NCBI RefSeq assembly: GCF_954871325.1
Contig: NC_088777.1
Location: forward strand, 34,201,366-34,265,365
Length of the DNA: 64,000 nucleotides
Direction: 5' to 3'
From: Gordionus sp. m RMFG-2023
Lineage: Eukaryota; Nematomorpha; Gordioida; Chordodea; Parachordodidae
The notes beneath the pieces are model-generated. The model was given only the letters and a program-made list of their open reading frames with translations. It did no database searches and was not told where the DNA came from. Below are positions 35,831 to 47,286 of the stretch, piece after piece. How positions within the stretch are numbered: the stretch's first letter is position 1; each line of letters starts with the position of its first letter. The translations under genes and the position numbers were made by a program.

Positions 35831-37029
35831 TTTACTTTTAAATGCTTTTTTAGATTTGAAGCTGCTCGCTTTGAAAAAGAAGTACTTTTACTTAACCACA
35901 AAAGGCATTTTGCCCTTAAATTTGTTTAATCATTTTTGGATCAACATCTTTTAGAAGTGTAAAATATTTTTTGTATGATGGAAATGGAAATTCGATTTCT
36001 TCTTCTATGATCTCTCCATAATATCTAAAACTATTTTTTATTATATATCTATAAAATGAATATTAATATGACTTACAAGATTTTACAAAAAATTTTCAAT
36101 ATAACAATGAAAAACTTGATGTTTAATATTTAAAATGATTAGATGAAAAGCCAATATAAAACTCGGCTCAACATTTATTAATGGATAAATTTAAATAAAA
36201 TAAAATTTCATTTTTATTGAATTTTAATTAACAAACATTATTAATATTTAAAAAATAATTTAATTTATACCTTAAATTTAAAGGAGCGGTGGAGCGGCGC
36301 TCCTCCACTTCAGCCCTAAAAGGAGCTAGCTCCCGCTCCTCATTTTTAAAAAGAAGCTCCAGGTGTTTTTGAAAAAATGTAGCGGCGCTTCAGGAGCACC
36401 GCTTCTTTAGCTCCGCTCCTTAACAACTCTGCATAATATATATTTTTTAAAATGATTAATAGAATTATTTTAAGGATTTTTAATAAATCTAAAAAAGAAT
36501 TAATTTGATTTTTTTTGGATCAGCATTAATGAACGGCCGATTTTAGTCTATTTTTAAAAACTATCGATTAAGATTTTAGTCAAAATAATGTGTACACCTT
36601 ATAATATGGTATTGGTCCACCAAAGAAATCGGTAATTGGTTGTTAATTTTTTTTCGATATTATTAAATTTTTTATTGATATAACACATTTAGTAAATAAA
36701 ATTAAGATTTGTGTAAAAAAATATAAAGAAATAAAGAATAGGAGTTTTTTTATACTAATCATTTTATAAATTGCATTAGATACGCCGCCGAATTGTCGTC
36801 GCACTGAATTGACGCCGCACCGAATCGCGCCGAATTGACGTGATACCCAATTTTCGTTCATCCCTCATAAAAATAAGGCATTCTGATTTCGTCATCAAGT
36901 AAAGGAAAACTTTCTGGTTCACTTTTCATTCGTTGACGAGCTATTTGCTAGATATCAAAAAATTTAATTCATTTGAAATTTACCACCCCCTCCCCCATTT
37001 ATCCCTTTATAATTTACTATTGGTTACAT

Positions 37030-37035
37030 TTTTAT
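37030..37035 (-). promoter_or_regulatory. Candidate polyadenylation signal AATAAA
   Basis: On the minus strand AATAAA lies about 40 bases past the stop codon at 37075, a suitable position for 3'-end formation of the 477-codon ORF. The hexamer is common in AT-rich DNA, so support is weak. Confidence 0.35.
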
Positions 37036-37074
37036 TATTTTAAATCAAACTCTAGCACTATATATCATAATTCT

Positions 37075-38508
37075 CTAATATAATTTATAAAATGATGGGC
37101 GTTTAAACATTATATTGTTAAATTCCACCCGACGTCGTTTGAAGAGATTAGCGACTGCTGGACTTGCCTTAAATTTGGTATGCGCCCTAAAATCTGGATT
37201 TGTCTCCAAAGCTTTATCAGGCCTCTTTTCCTGACAATCATTAATTTCATCGCTCTCAGGCTTTACATCTTTGATAAGGTTTTTTTCTATATATTCGTCA
37301 TTTTTTCCTTTCGAGCTGAAACTTTTTAAATTACATGACAAATTTTTGGCAATCGTGGTGGTATTAGTGACATTAAAAATTAAACTATTATTTGTTACGG
37401 CTTTTACAATACTATTGGCATAGTCCTTTATAATTTTCAGATCTCTAATCTGGCCAAAATTTTTATGAGAGGTCAAAAAGGTCAAAAGATCTCTCAGGAA
37501 TGTTTTGTCTTCAAAATTTTTTAAAAATATTTTAAGGTATATAGATAATTGGGCCTGCTGATTGTCCTTGTGCAAATGGGAATTAACCCGATTTATAGAT
37601 TCAGTGGGAATATCTTCGGAAGGTAAACTATATAACGTTTTCATATATGGATAGTAAGTCAGTGGGCTTATAGGATTAATAATTACACCAACATTTGTGG
37701 GCCAAGTTAGCGACGTTAAAGTGGACCATCTAAAAGTAGATAATTGATCGGATATATTAGGGCGAAACTTAGGAAGTTTGGTGCTAGGCAAAGAAGGGGT
37801 TATGTTACCTTTTACAATTAATGATTTAAAAGAGTTAGTTTCAAAAATGGAAGTTAGGTGACTTTCTAGGTTAACATTTTTGGTAGTTTCGAATATGTAG
37901 TTTTTCTCTTCGTGCCTTCTCTTCTTTTTTTTATTATATGAATTTTTATATCTACTACCATTTAAGGAAATTTGATGTAATGCTAAAGAAGAGGAATTAA
38001 AATTAGATTCCTGTTCTCTCGGCTTTAAAATAATGCCACCTTCCATCCCATGTCTTTTCAAAGCTTCTATAAGATAGTATTTGCTATCATCGTCAAATCT
38101 TTGCCTCCAAGCTATATCAGCATTTACGGAATGCGGGTGAAGATTTGGGTCAGGATATAAGTTCTTAGATCTTATCTGCCACATGTCTTCAGCAGTCAAA
38201 TATCTATCCGAGCCATCGAATTCGTCATATTCTTTCAGCTTGTATACAGGCGACAAAGAATTAGAATTATCTAAGGGAATGTAGTATTTGAAGATCCCGG
38301 GTAACTTGGTCGTTAATATTTTCATTGATTTAGAATTCGAAATTAAATCCGAACCCTTGTAATATGAAGTTTCGGCTAATGATTTAGGAGGTTTTCTGAA
38401 GTTGAATAAGTACCATGCCTTACTCTCGTTAAGGATTATTAGAGAAATACATAAAATATATGTCTTAGATGAAAATAGAATTATTTTATTAGATTCTCGA
38501 AAAATCAT
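37075..38508 (-). CDS. Hypothetical secreted protein, 477 residues
   Basis: The longest intact ORF in the window that is not part of a transposon. The first ATG is followed by IILFSSKTYILCISLIIL and ESKA, a likely signal peptide cleaved before WYLFNF (about residue 32). The mature part has a stretch YLTAEDMWQIRSKNLYPDPN (residues about 101-120), an IAWRQRF segment, a basic cluster KKKKRR near residue 195, several N-x-S/T sites, and a basic C-terminus with KRRR and KRPSFYKLY. No repeats, membrane segments after the signal, or enzyme motifs were seen. Basic clusters could be protease processing sites, but no repeated peptide is visible. Composition is less biased than in surrounding noise ORFs. 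I do not recognise the family. It may be one exon of a longer gene. Confidence 0.6.
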   Translation of the reverse strand: MIFRESNKIILFSSKTYILCISLIILNESKAWYLFNFRKPPKSLAETSYYKGSDLISNSKSMKILTTKLPGIFKYYIPLDNSNSLSPVYKLKEYDEFDGSDRYLTAEDMWQIRSKNLYPDPNLHPHSVNADIAWRQRFDDDSKYYLIEALKRHGMEGGIILKPREQESNFNSSSLALHQISLNGSRYKNSYNKKKKRRHEEKNYIFETTKNVNLESHLTSIFETNSFKSLIVKGNITPSLPSTKLPKFRPNISDQLSTFRWSTLTSLTWPTNVGVIINPISPLTYYPYMKTLYSLPSEDIPTESINRVNSHLHKDNQQAQLSIYLKIFLKNFEDKTFLRDLLTFLTSHKNFGQIRDLKIIKDYANSIVKAVTNNSLIFNVTNTTTIAKNLSCNLKSFSSKGKNDEYIEKNLIKDVKPESDEINDCQEKRPDKALETNPDFRAHTKFKASPAVANLFKRRRVEFNNIMFKRPSFYKLY

Positions 38509-39250
38509 TAAAACTATGTTTGAAACCTCTGAAAATTTAAAATAGCAGGAAAATTTTTTAAATCTGTTAATCAGTTTTTTATTTACAACGTATTTTTTTT
38601 TTAGTTAATTGTTGGAAAAAAAATATTATTATGATTATAATAATTAATAATGTAATTGGCACGATATCATGCTTTTCTGATACCTGGATTAGATTTAGAG
38701 TCCCTATAAGTCTTTAAAAAATAAAGATTTAAGTGGAGTGATATCATAAATAATTTGGGATCAGAGTTAGATTTCCGCCAAGTTTTTTTTTATCGTAGCA
38801 CGTGTTTCATAAAATATTTATCGTATGCATTGGAACGGTACTATTTTAATAATAATCAAATGATAAATTAAATATTAGCGGATTCTCGGTCATATTGTAT
38901 TTACTCTGCTTTATATTTCAGTGGAACTGGATCAACTAATTCCATAACTCCCATTAGGAAAAAAAATATTCCGTTCTGATTAATTTATTGATTTTGTTGA
39001 TGAATGTTCATTAAAATGTTTTTAGCTTGAGCACGTATACCATTTAAAATGACGCATAACAATTTAAACATTAATATAATTGATTTATGTAAATGAATGA
39101 TTTAAGACTTTAATAAAGAATAGATATAAAAAAAATTTAAACAACACTTAATAAGAAATTTAAAGGATTGTAAAATTTCAAATTGTTTTAAAATTACTAG
39201 ATACTTATTTTTTTATTGAATATTACTTTGCCGATAGAGTAGTTGTAAGT
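38509..39250. other. Sequence upstream of the 477-codon ORF; nothing recognised
   Basis: It would hold the promoter or upstream exons of the minus-strand gene. I could not define a TATA box or an upstream coding exon with any confidence in this AT-rich context. Confidence 0.4.
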
Positions 39251-39254
39251 CGAT

Positions 39255-40040
39255 TGCAACCAGAACTGGGAACCCGAATGAATCAGAACCCTGGAACCCT
39301 GATATTTTATTGAACCACAACTTCAAAAGATGAATCTTTTTTTAAATTTAGGGTTCAGGGGGAATTTTTTACTGTTATGTGGGAAACAGAAATTATTAAA
39401 TTATAAATTATTGGACCCATCAACATTAATTTCAGCTACAGATAATCATTATGATGATAATGATGATTTGGAAAAATTACTATTAGAAAAAGATAAAAAA
39501 AATTATATCAACATCAAAGTGAAGTAATTCTAATTAATTATTATTGGAAATATTTTCACTTATAAAAAGAATTAATAAGGTTATAAATATTCTTCTGGAA
39601 GGAAAATAGTTTAATTTATCCAACATAGGTGAATTCTAGGCGTCACAGCAACACAAGAACTTACATTACATATATTGTATTAAACTTAATTAATTATAAA
39701 GTTAATGTTGAACTATCATTTTCGTCATTAAAATATATATTGTCAGAACTACGTGGAATTCTCAATGATGATATTTTAGAAGATAATTATGATTTATTTA
39801 AATAAAATTTTTAAAATACAAATGTATAATATTTTTTAAATTGTATTATATTATTATAATTATAATGATATACCTTTATGGTATTTCTATATATAACAAA
39901 ATTAATTTAAAAAAAATTATATTTCTTTTATAGCTAAATTTTGTAATTTCTGTACACCTATACCTGAACCCACCTAAACCCGAATCTAGTTCAGAGATTT
40001 TTAACTGAACCCAAACCCTAATCTAATCCCATTTTTAGTA
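39255..40040 (+). mobile_element. hAT relic with hATC remnant
   Basis: Clusters of GGAACCCGAAT and AACCCTGG near 39265-39300, and TGAACCCACCTAAACCCGAA with AACCCAAACCC near 39970-40020, resemble the GGTTC-rich subterminal arms of non-autonomous hATs. Between them plus-strand pieces read LLDPSTLISATDNH (about 39410) and VELSFSSLKYILSELRGILN, DDILED (about 39710-39790), which fits hATC. No TSD was found, so limits are approximate. A related fragment is at 57905-58070. Confidence 0.5.
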
Positions 40041-40196
40041 GTGATATTTTTTATAAAGTTAATTGGTGTCGTTTTAAAAATTTACCTTTTTTTATCGATT
40101 TAATTGGCGAATATTTTAAAAAATGTAATTTAAAAATTATGGTAAATATTTATAAATGTGACTCGATTCAGAAATTGCACTTATATTTAAAAATAT

Positions 40197-41767
40197 ATGA
40201 TTTTAAAAAAATCAAAAACTAGTAAGAAAAGTGACTTATGGAAAGATATACAGAAACTATTACGCCGGGATAGACGTATATATATTGCGAGGAAAGCCTT
40301 TGACATTGATAGGGATATGAAGGTAAACAAGATTTATGATGCATATAAAAAATTAAAATATTTTTGTAAACCTAGTAGCTTTAAGAAACTTCCCGCCATT
40401 GTATTAAGGAATGGGAAAGTGATCATTGATCAAGATGAACAAATAGCTGTATGGTTTGATTATTACATGACAGTCTTTGACTCAAGGAAAGCAACTCCAC
40501 CAGCTAGCTTAAATAAAATTTCGGTCTCACCCCCTTCTGGCTTTTCTATTGATGAGATTACTAACATAATAAAAAAATTACGCAGAAACAAAGCTCCGGG
40601 GCCTGATGACATAACGGCTGAGTATCTGAAAATTGCACCTAAGACTGTCTCTTCTTTCCTTTTGACCCTTTTTAACAAAATATGGGAATGTGGGAAAACT
40701 CCGGTGGAATGGAATGAATCATTTTTATGTAATTTCCCCAAAATTGAGAATCCACGGAATTTCACAGATTATCGTGCCGTGGCTCTGACATCTTGTGTAT
40801 CTAAAATATTTATGACGTTATTAAAAAATAAAATTGTGAAATCGAAGCCCCATCTTTTCCCCAAATACATTTGTGCTTATAGGCCGAATAAAAACATACT
40901 AGAACCAATATTAGCCTTGAAAATAATAATGCAGAAATGTTATAAATACAAAATATCATCCTATTATACTTTCATCGACTTTAGTAGAGCTTTCGATAAT
41001 GTTAATCACGGAGCTCTTTGGGAAACGCTAGCTGAATGTGGAATAGAACCTCAAATAATTCTCATCTTAAAAAACCACTACTCTAAATTAGCAGCGTGTT
41101 TTAGAATAAACGATAAAATATCTCCCTGCTTTAGAATTAAAAAAGGAGTAAAACAGGGGTGTACTCTATCACCATTACTATTTAACATGATAATAAATAA
41201 AGTTATAAGAGAAGCACTAGGGGCAGCTGATCTTGTTGATCTAAGTTCCGATAAGTCCATATCGTTTGTTAACAGAATAATATCTTATGCTGATGACATT
41301 GTTGTAATCTCCAAGAGCATTGATGAAATCAAAAACTTATTATACTTACTAGAGACCCTAAGTCAAAGAGTTGGACTCGAAATAAATTTCAAAAAAACTG
41401 TTATTCTCCCTCCACAAATGCTCCACCAATGGACAATCTTACTTTTGGAGGAAAAATAATTAAGGTTGTAGATAAAATTAGATATTTGGGTATAACACTA
41501 GACAATAAAGGTAGTGGTAAAGAGGAATTGTCTATAAGAATACAAAAGGCGAAGGGAACCTTCTACAAGTATATGAAAATTTGGAAAACAAAAGAGATCT
41601 CTGTTTTTACCAGACTGAAGTTATTCAACTCGACAATTGTTCCGATTCTATTATATGGTGGGGAAATTTGGGAAGCAAATAAAACGGAAATGAGACGATT
41701 ACAATCATTTATAAATAATTGTCTACGTATAATTAATGGCATTTTCTATCCAAGAGTCATATCAAAC
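40197..41767 (+). pseudogene. LINE reverse transcriptase, mostly open
   Basis: A 420-codon frame carries all the RT motifs. NKAPGPDDITAEYLK is near residue 135, YRAVALTSCVSKIF near 195, FIDFSRAFDNVNH (motif A aspartate) near 263, KKGVKQGCTLSPLLFN (motif B) near 320, and SYADDIVVIS (motif C, YADD) near 365. A frame change near 41430 leads into the thumb, DKIRYLGITLDNKG, and the connector, RLKLFNSTIVPILLYGGEIW, which is cut at 41767 by the Gypsy element. The rest (47292-47585) reads LWKKSNHR, then KKRRIQFLAHIIRNSDHN and HDAIAW, the RR-x-x-x-x-GHVLR-type tail of many RTE/CR1-like LINEs, with one stop. Non-functional; clade not settled. Confidence 0.85.
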
Positions 41768-42031
41768 TGTAGAGTTACATGAATATGTGCACAAAGGTAA
41801 ACTTTATTAATACTATTAATACTATTTATTCCATTTCACACTTCTATTATATACATTTTTTATACGTCCAAATTAGAATATAAACGAAATACAAAAGAGG
41901 AAAATAATATTAAAAAAGTAAGGTTACGCCGTTTATAAAATAAAATTAGATTATAACAAATAACAAAAAATTAGATTATAAAAAATTCAAAAACAAAAAG
42001 AATTCAAAAACAAAAAGTATATAACGCAACA
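41768..42031 (-). repeat. 3' LTR of the young Gypsy element
   Basis: 264 bp, TG...CA in plus sense, adjoining the polypurine tract at 42032-42050. It contains a short direct repeat of AATTCAAAAACAAAAAG. Confidence 0.93.
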
Positions 42032-42451
42032 TTCTCCCTCTTCTGATAATTTCATCGGAGAAGTCATAGAGAGTTTGTTGTCCAAGTGGTTTATCATTTT
42101 GGTAATCAAGTTGTATCACAAATCATCATAACGTTGGCTTGTCCCAATCGTTGGTTTGATCAATTCGATTTTGCACGTTGGTTTGTTTGATCACAAGCTT
42201 GATATCCATATCGTAAATTGTCTCCATTAATCATAGCTTGTTTGATAGTACTCAATTGTTATTATCATTTTTCCGAAATTGTTATTATCATAAATAAGTT
42301 GCGAATAAGAAATAATAGTTCATCATAAGAATAAATGAAGAATGATAAATCAATAAGATTGTTATATTTTTAGCGTTTTAATTTTTTGCGTTTTAATATA
42401 AGCGTTTTAATATTTAATTTAGTTTATGCAATTTAACATTTATTTTATATT

Positions 42452-44880
42452 TTAAGTTACATAGTCTTTTAAATAAGCAGGTTTTTTTTTAATTCGCACA
42501 GGTCTAAAGAGAGGTGTTATATCGTTATTATCAGTAATTTTTATATTTTTGTCCATACTTCCCTCCTTAAAAGAATCCTTAGAGTCATAGTTAATAATTG
42601 TGTTAAAACAGTTTCTAATTCTTATTTGATCTAAATGTCTCCTCAAAATACCTTTCTCAGTCTTAATTTGGAACATCATATCACTTTCTTTATGTGTGAT
42701 CATACCTTTGCACCATTTATCATCACCTTGTATTTTATACCAAACAAAATCTCCTACATTAAAAGTTCTATTTCGTGGTAAAGTAACGTTTATTTTATTC
42801 TCCTTCTCCTCCATCGGTTTTAATAAGTCCCATTTAATTCTAATATCTCGATTAAACATTCTCTGTGATGGTGTAACTCCTGTAGTATCATTACGCGTAT
42901 TCCTGTAATTAAGTAAAAATTTGCTAAGTGCGATATCTGGGTCTATTTTAATATTCCTTTTCATATGTGTTTTGAACGTTCTAACCATGCGTTCAACCTG
43001 GCCATTGGATTGCTGGTGATAAGCAGATGTAAGCACATGTTTAATACCAAAATTGTTGCAAAATTTTTCAAAATCGTTACTCGTAAAGTTAGTGCCGTTA
43101 TCAGTAACTATAGTTTCAGGTATTCCGTATAGCGAAATAGTTTTAAAGATTTCTTTTAAAGTAACATCTGTCGTAATATTTTTAACAGGAATAATAATAG
43201 GAAATTTGCTGTAGGCATCGACTATTATCAACCAATTTTTTGTGAAAAACGGACCCGCATAATCTATATGTATCCTTTCAAACGGTTTGGTTGCCGAAAC
43301 CCATGGTTTTTGTATCTTTATAGGATTATCATGATATATATTACAATCGTCACAACTTTTCACTTCCATAACGATATCATTATTTATACCAGGCCACCAC
43401 ATGTAATCTTTGGCTAAGGATTTGATTTTTCCTGCTCCCAAGTGACCTTCATGTAATGACTGTAGTATAGTTTTTCTCATAGAAGACGGAATTATGATTT
43501 TATTGCTTTTGTAAAGACATTTCTTAATTATACTTAATTCCAATTCAATGTTTTATAAATATTATTCATTATAGGTCTGTTGTTATTAATATCATTTATG
43601 ACTTGTTTTAATTCCGTATCTTTCAAAGTTTCATCACGAATTTGATCAAAGTTAATAGGTAAATCCTCATATTCATTTATTATGGTTACATCTTCAATAG
43701 TTTCATCTCGACATTCTTGTGGTAATCTTGAAAGGCAATCAGGAACAACATTATATTTACCGGCTTTATATTTTATATTAAATCATATCCTCCTAATGTA
43801 ATATTCCACTTCTGGAGTCTTAACGACATAGTGCTATTATCCTTAAGACCCTTGGTGAAGATGTGAACTAGAGGCTTATGGTCAGTAATAATTGTAAATT
43901 TTGTGCCGATTAAATATTCCTGAAATCTCTTTATAGCGAACATTATAGCGAGAGCCTCACGCTCAATATTGGTATAGTTCATTTCAGACTTTAATAAAGT
44001 TCTCGACGCGAAAGCTATAGGTTTTTCTTTACCATCTTTTTCAATATGAAATAGTACAGCTCCTAAACCACATTTTGATGCGTCAGTGGCTATCCCTATA
44101 GGTAATTCAGGGTTAAAATATGTCAAAGCAGGTGGAAGACTAATTAACTTCTTTAGATCATTAAAACTTTTAGAGTGTTTTAGGTTCCAAGCCCATTTTT
44201 CTTTATTGACAATCTTATAAAGAGGATCGGCAATTTCCGCAAAATTGTTCAAAAATTTTCTATAGTAGCCAGCCATTCCCAGAAATGTTGATAATTCAGC
44301 AGCTGATTTTGGTTCTGGCATATTAATTATTGCTTCAATTTTGTCGTGATTAGCATGAATCCCCTTAGCGTCAATATCATGACCCAGGAACCTCACTTTG
44401 TTTTTAAAGAACACACTTTTATTAAAGTTAGGTATTAGCCCAAACGATGATATTCTATCAAACACTTTTTTTATGTTGTTTAGGTGGGCTTCATCGTTTT
44501 TTCCAGTTATAAGTAAATCATCAATATAAAATATAACGTCATCCATGTCACCGAAGATTTGATCCATAATCTGTTGAAAAATTGCAGATGAGGTCTTAAG
44601 CCCAAAAGGAAGTCTAGTAAATTGGTAATATCCCTTATGCGTAGATATGGTTAAAATATTTCTGCAACTTTTATCAATTGGAATCTGTAAGAAAGCATTT
44701 TTAAAGTCAATCTTCGTAAATTTCTTTCCTTCCGAAAGTTTAGCAATTAGATCATTAATTCGTGGTAGAGGGTATCTAAAGTCTTCTAGAGCTGGGTTTA
44801 CAGTATCCTTAAAATCAACGCAAAGCCTATGCTCCCATCTTCTTTGTAGACCGCGGTAACAGGACTTGCCCATCGGACAT
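42452..44880 (-). pseudogene. pol region of the young Gypsy element
   Basis: Minus-strand order: reverse transcriptase with FTKIDFKNAFLQIPID, the YYQFTRLPFGLKTSSAIFQQ region and a FYIDDLLI catalytic box (about 44700-44480); the connection FLGMAGYYRKFLNNFAEIAD (about 44290); RNase H with ATDASKCGLGAVLF and TDHKPLVH (about 44080-43870); the integrase zinc domain HEGHLGAGKIKS and CDDCNIY (about 43455-43335); and the integrase core with DYAGPF, IVTDNGTNF and HQQSNGQVERM (about 43260-42985). A basic tail ends at 42452. The order defines Ty3/Gypsy. The region carries only about two or three breaks. Confidence 0.88.
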
Positions 44881-46537
44881 CATTCACCGGCTCAATTATT
44901 TTATCATGTATCCATTTTTTGAGTTCATTACTAACAAGAACAATTTTTGAATAAGGAATACGTCTAGGCGGTATAATTTTAGGTTGGGCATCACTTCTTA
45001 AATGTAACTTGACACTTGCTTTGTTGATTGGCCCATTAGTTAATTTCGATTCACACTCTTTAATCAATTTTTTTATTTCATCTTCATAATTAGTGTCAAT
45101 ATTTGCTATAAATTTATTTAAAATATTTTTGAAAGTATTGATCCACGTACGTCCCAACAAGGCATTTTTACTTGATTCAACGACTACCGCTTGTAAATAT
45201 TTGGAAATACCATCATAAGTCACTTTAACTTGAGTAGTTCCTATGATTTTGATTAATTTCCCATCATAAGCAGTGAGTTGTAGCTCGGATTTCTTAAGAT
45301 CTCTAATACCAAGTTTTTTAGCCAGACCATGAGGTATGATAGTGTATTTGGATCCAGTGTCCACTTGCATACAAGTAACAATGTCGTTCACTTTTAAAGT
45401 AGTCATAAAAGCGTTATTTTTGTCATTAATCATATCGCCAGATAAATTGTTGACATTAAAATCATTATCATCTTTGTTCTTTGTAGAGTCGCCTTTTTCT
45501 TCAATAATTTCTTCAATATTCATGTTGTAATCATTATTGTATTGTATTTGCTTTCTATTATTTTCGTCGCCACTTCTATAATTATTTGAGTTGTTGTTAT
45601 ATTGTATTTGCTTTCTCTGATTATTATCATTACCTCTATAATTATTTGAGTTGTTGTTATATTGTATTTGCTTTCTCTGATTATTATCATTACCTCTATA
45701 ATTATTTGAATTGTTGTAATAAGATTGGTAATTGTTACGATTGTATTGGATTTGTTTTCTTTGATTATTATCATACCATGTATTATTTCTACCATAATTC
45801 GATTGATTATTATTATTATAGCGATAATTGTTATAGTTATAATTGTTATAATTATCGTGGTATCGCGAATTATTATTACCATAATTGTATCTAAAATTAT
45901 TATTGTAATTCCCATTTCTATATCTATTATCATAATTATTTCTAAAATTATTTCTAAAATTATTATCATTTCTACTGCAAAAATTTTTATCTTTATCGGA
46001 CTTTATATCCTTATTTATATAACTTATATCATTATCCTTCGACTTAATATTACTAGAATCCAATTTCACCCCTAATTCCACCATCTGATTCAATGTAAGG
46101 TCAAAATTTTTGGAGAATTTGTATTTAATCTTATCGTTTAAGGAAGATGTCCGTAATTTCTCTTTTAATCTACTATCGTCCAAAAAATTACATTTCTTAT
46201 GAAGTTTCGATACTCTAATGTACCACAGCATAAAACTCTCTGATGAGTTTTGTTGAAGAAGATTAAATTTATTAATTAAAGTATTTAAATTTAGCGCTGG
46301 TAAAAGATAGGTTAACTTTTTAATCACAATTTTAAGATCTAAAATATCGGTATCAGAACAAATTGCCTTAATGTCGTCAAAAACTTCGTCTGATAAATTA
46401 TTAAGCAAAGTATTAATTTTAATAGAGTCCGATAATGTACTGGTCGAAAAGTAATTTAATATTCTGTCTAAATAAATTTCAGTAAGAGGACCCACTAACT
46501 TAGGGATCTTATGTGTAAATTCTTGTTTAATTTCCAT
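44880..46537 (-). CDS. gag-protease region of the young Gypsy element
   Basis: The frame starts with MEIKQEFTHKIPKLVGPL and has a helical capsid-like gag domain (about residues 20-165). A long Asn/Tyr/Arg-rich region follows (about 185-345), including a 20-residue repeat present about three times (NYRGNDNNQRKQIQY core; 60-bp DNA period at about 45581-45720). Next comes an aspartic protease with MQVDTGSKYTIIPHG and LLGRTWI. No CCHC zinc knuckle is visible; the N/Y/R-rich region occupies its place. Gag packages the RNA and the protease matures the proteins. This region looks whole. Confidence 0.85.
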
Positions 46538-46612
46538 ATTTAATTAATAAGACACATAAATAAGCAATTATAACATTTATTATTTTATTAATTCAAGTTT
46601 TGGTATAACTAT

Positions 46613-46849
46613 TTATGTTTTAACGAATATACAAATTAATTCAATGAAATCACTATCGCTGTAAATATAGTGTTTCCCGTTTAATAATTCAAAGCAATTT
46701 ATCATGTCTCTTAAATTCATAAATTCAAACAGCACATCCTCCGTACCGTTTATCCTAGAAAAGTTGACATCGCAATTATAAGTTAAATCAAATAAAATAT
46801 CGTAGATGGAAATTTGATGGGGTACATTTAGTACTTTGAAGGCGAACAT
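46613..46849 (-). CDS. Small RRM-like ORF upstream of gag in the Gypsy element
   Basis: A 78-codon frame lies in the leader between the 5' LTR and gag, on the coding strand of the element. Predicted order: a strand FAFKVLNVP, a helix ISIYDILFDLTYN, a strand CDVNFSRI, a strand EDVLFEFMN, a helix LRDMINCFELLNGKHY, and a last strand FIELICIFV. This beta-alpha-beta-beta-alpha-beta pattern, with VLFEF and an ELLNGK-like helix end, resembles an RNA-recognition motif. Aromatic RNP residues are only partly present. A leader ORF of this kind is not standard for Gypsy elements. If expressed it could bind RNA; that is inference. Confidence 0.5.
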   Translation of the reverse strand: MFAFKVLNVPHQISIYDILFDLTYNCDVNFSRINGTEDVLFEFMNLRDMINCFELLNGKHYIYSDSDFIELICIFVKT

Positions 46850-47022
46850 AATTGATGAAAATAATTTTGAAATGACTTACCCTTTTTTTATCCATCTTAT
46901 ATAGAATTGTTTGTACCATTTTATAATTTTTTTTATTAACCATATTTACAAAGGGAAAAAAATTTTATTTTTAAAAAAAAATTTCCATGAGGCGAGTTTC
47001 TTTTGCCAAAACTGGAGCACCA

Positions 47023-47286
47023 TGTAGAGTTACATGAATATGTGCACAAAAGTAAACTTTATTAATACTATTAATACTATTTTTTCCATTTCACACTTCT
47101 ATTATATACATTTTTTATACGTCCAAATTAGAATATAAACGAAATACAAAAAAGTAAAATAATATTAAAAAAGTAAGGTTACGCCGTTTATAAAATAAAA
47201 TTAGATTATAACAAATAACAAAAAATTAGATTATAAAAAATTCAAAAACAAAAAGAATTCAAAAACAAAAAGTATATAACGCAACA
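47023..47286 (-). repeat. 5' LTR of the young Gypsy element
   Basis: 264 bp, nearly identical to 41768-42031. It is followed on the minus strand by TGGTGCTCCAG, the likely primer-binding site. Confidence 0.93.

Larger units (their letters stand above)
34053..36431 (-). mobile_element. hAT (CAGAGTTGTTAA family) inside MULE copy 2
   Basis: The ends are CAGAGTTGTTAACGCTCC and, read inward from the right, CAGAGTTGTTAAGGAGC. An exact 8-bp TSD, cataatat, is at 34045-34052 and 36432-36439. Subterminal GGAGCTAGCTCCCGCTCC repeats fill both arms. Transposase remnants on the minus strand (BED finger near 35930-35810, hATC at 34578-34285) flank an inserted retroelement piece. Confidence 0.93.
32950..36847 (+). 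mobile_element. MULE transposon, copy 2, with a nested hAT
   Basis: The ends are GGTTTCATGGCAATTCGGC and, read inward from the right, GGTATCACGTCAATTCGGC. The 9-bp TSD is caatttttg / caattttcg (eight of nine match), at 32941-32949 and 36848-36856. The long inverted arms (about 32950-33330 and 36450-36847) match those of copy 1. It holds a shortened transposase remnant on the plus strand and the hAT 34053-36431. Confidence 0.93.
41768..47286 (-). mobile_element. Ty3/Gypsy LTR retrotransposon, young and nearly whole
   Basis: 264-bp LTRs at 41768-42031 and 47023-47286 begin TGTAGAGTTACATG and end TATATAACGCAACA in plus sense. By eye they differ at about four positions, so the insertion is recent. 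The TSD is caaac at 41763-41767 and 47287-47291. On the minus strand TGGTGCTCCAG beside the 47023 LTR is a plausible primer site, and AGAAGAGGGAGAA beside the other is a polypurine tract. Gag, protease, RT, RNase H and integrase follow in Gypsy order, with only about two or three breaks. An additional small ORF precedes gag. Confidence 0.95.

Noticed and set aside
34977-35841. Plus-strand ORFs opposite the retroelement domain
   Set aside because: Antisense shadows of the long minus-strand open frame.
45520-46075. Long ORFs rich in I, T, Y and S on both strands
   Set aside because: Shadows of the Asn/Tyr-rich repeat region of the gag frame; low complexity only.
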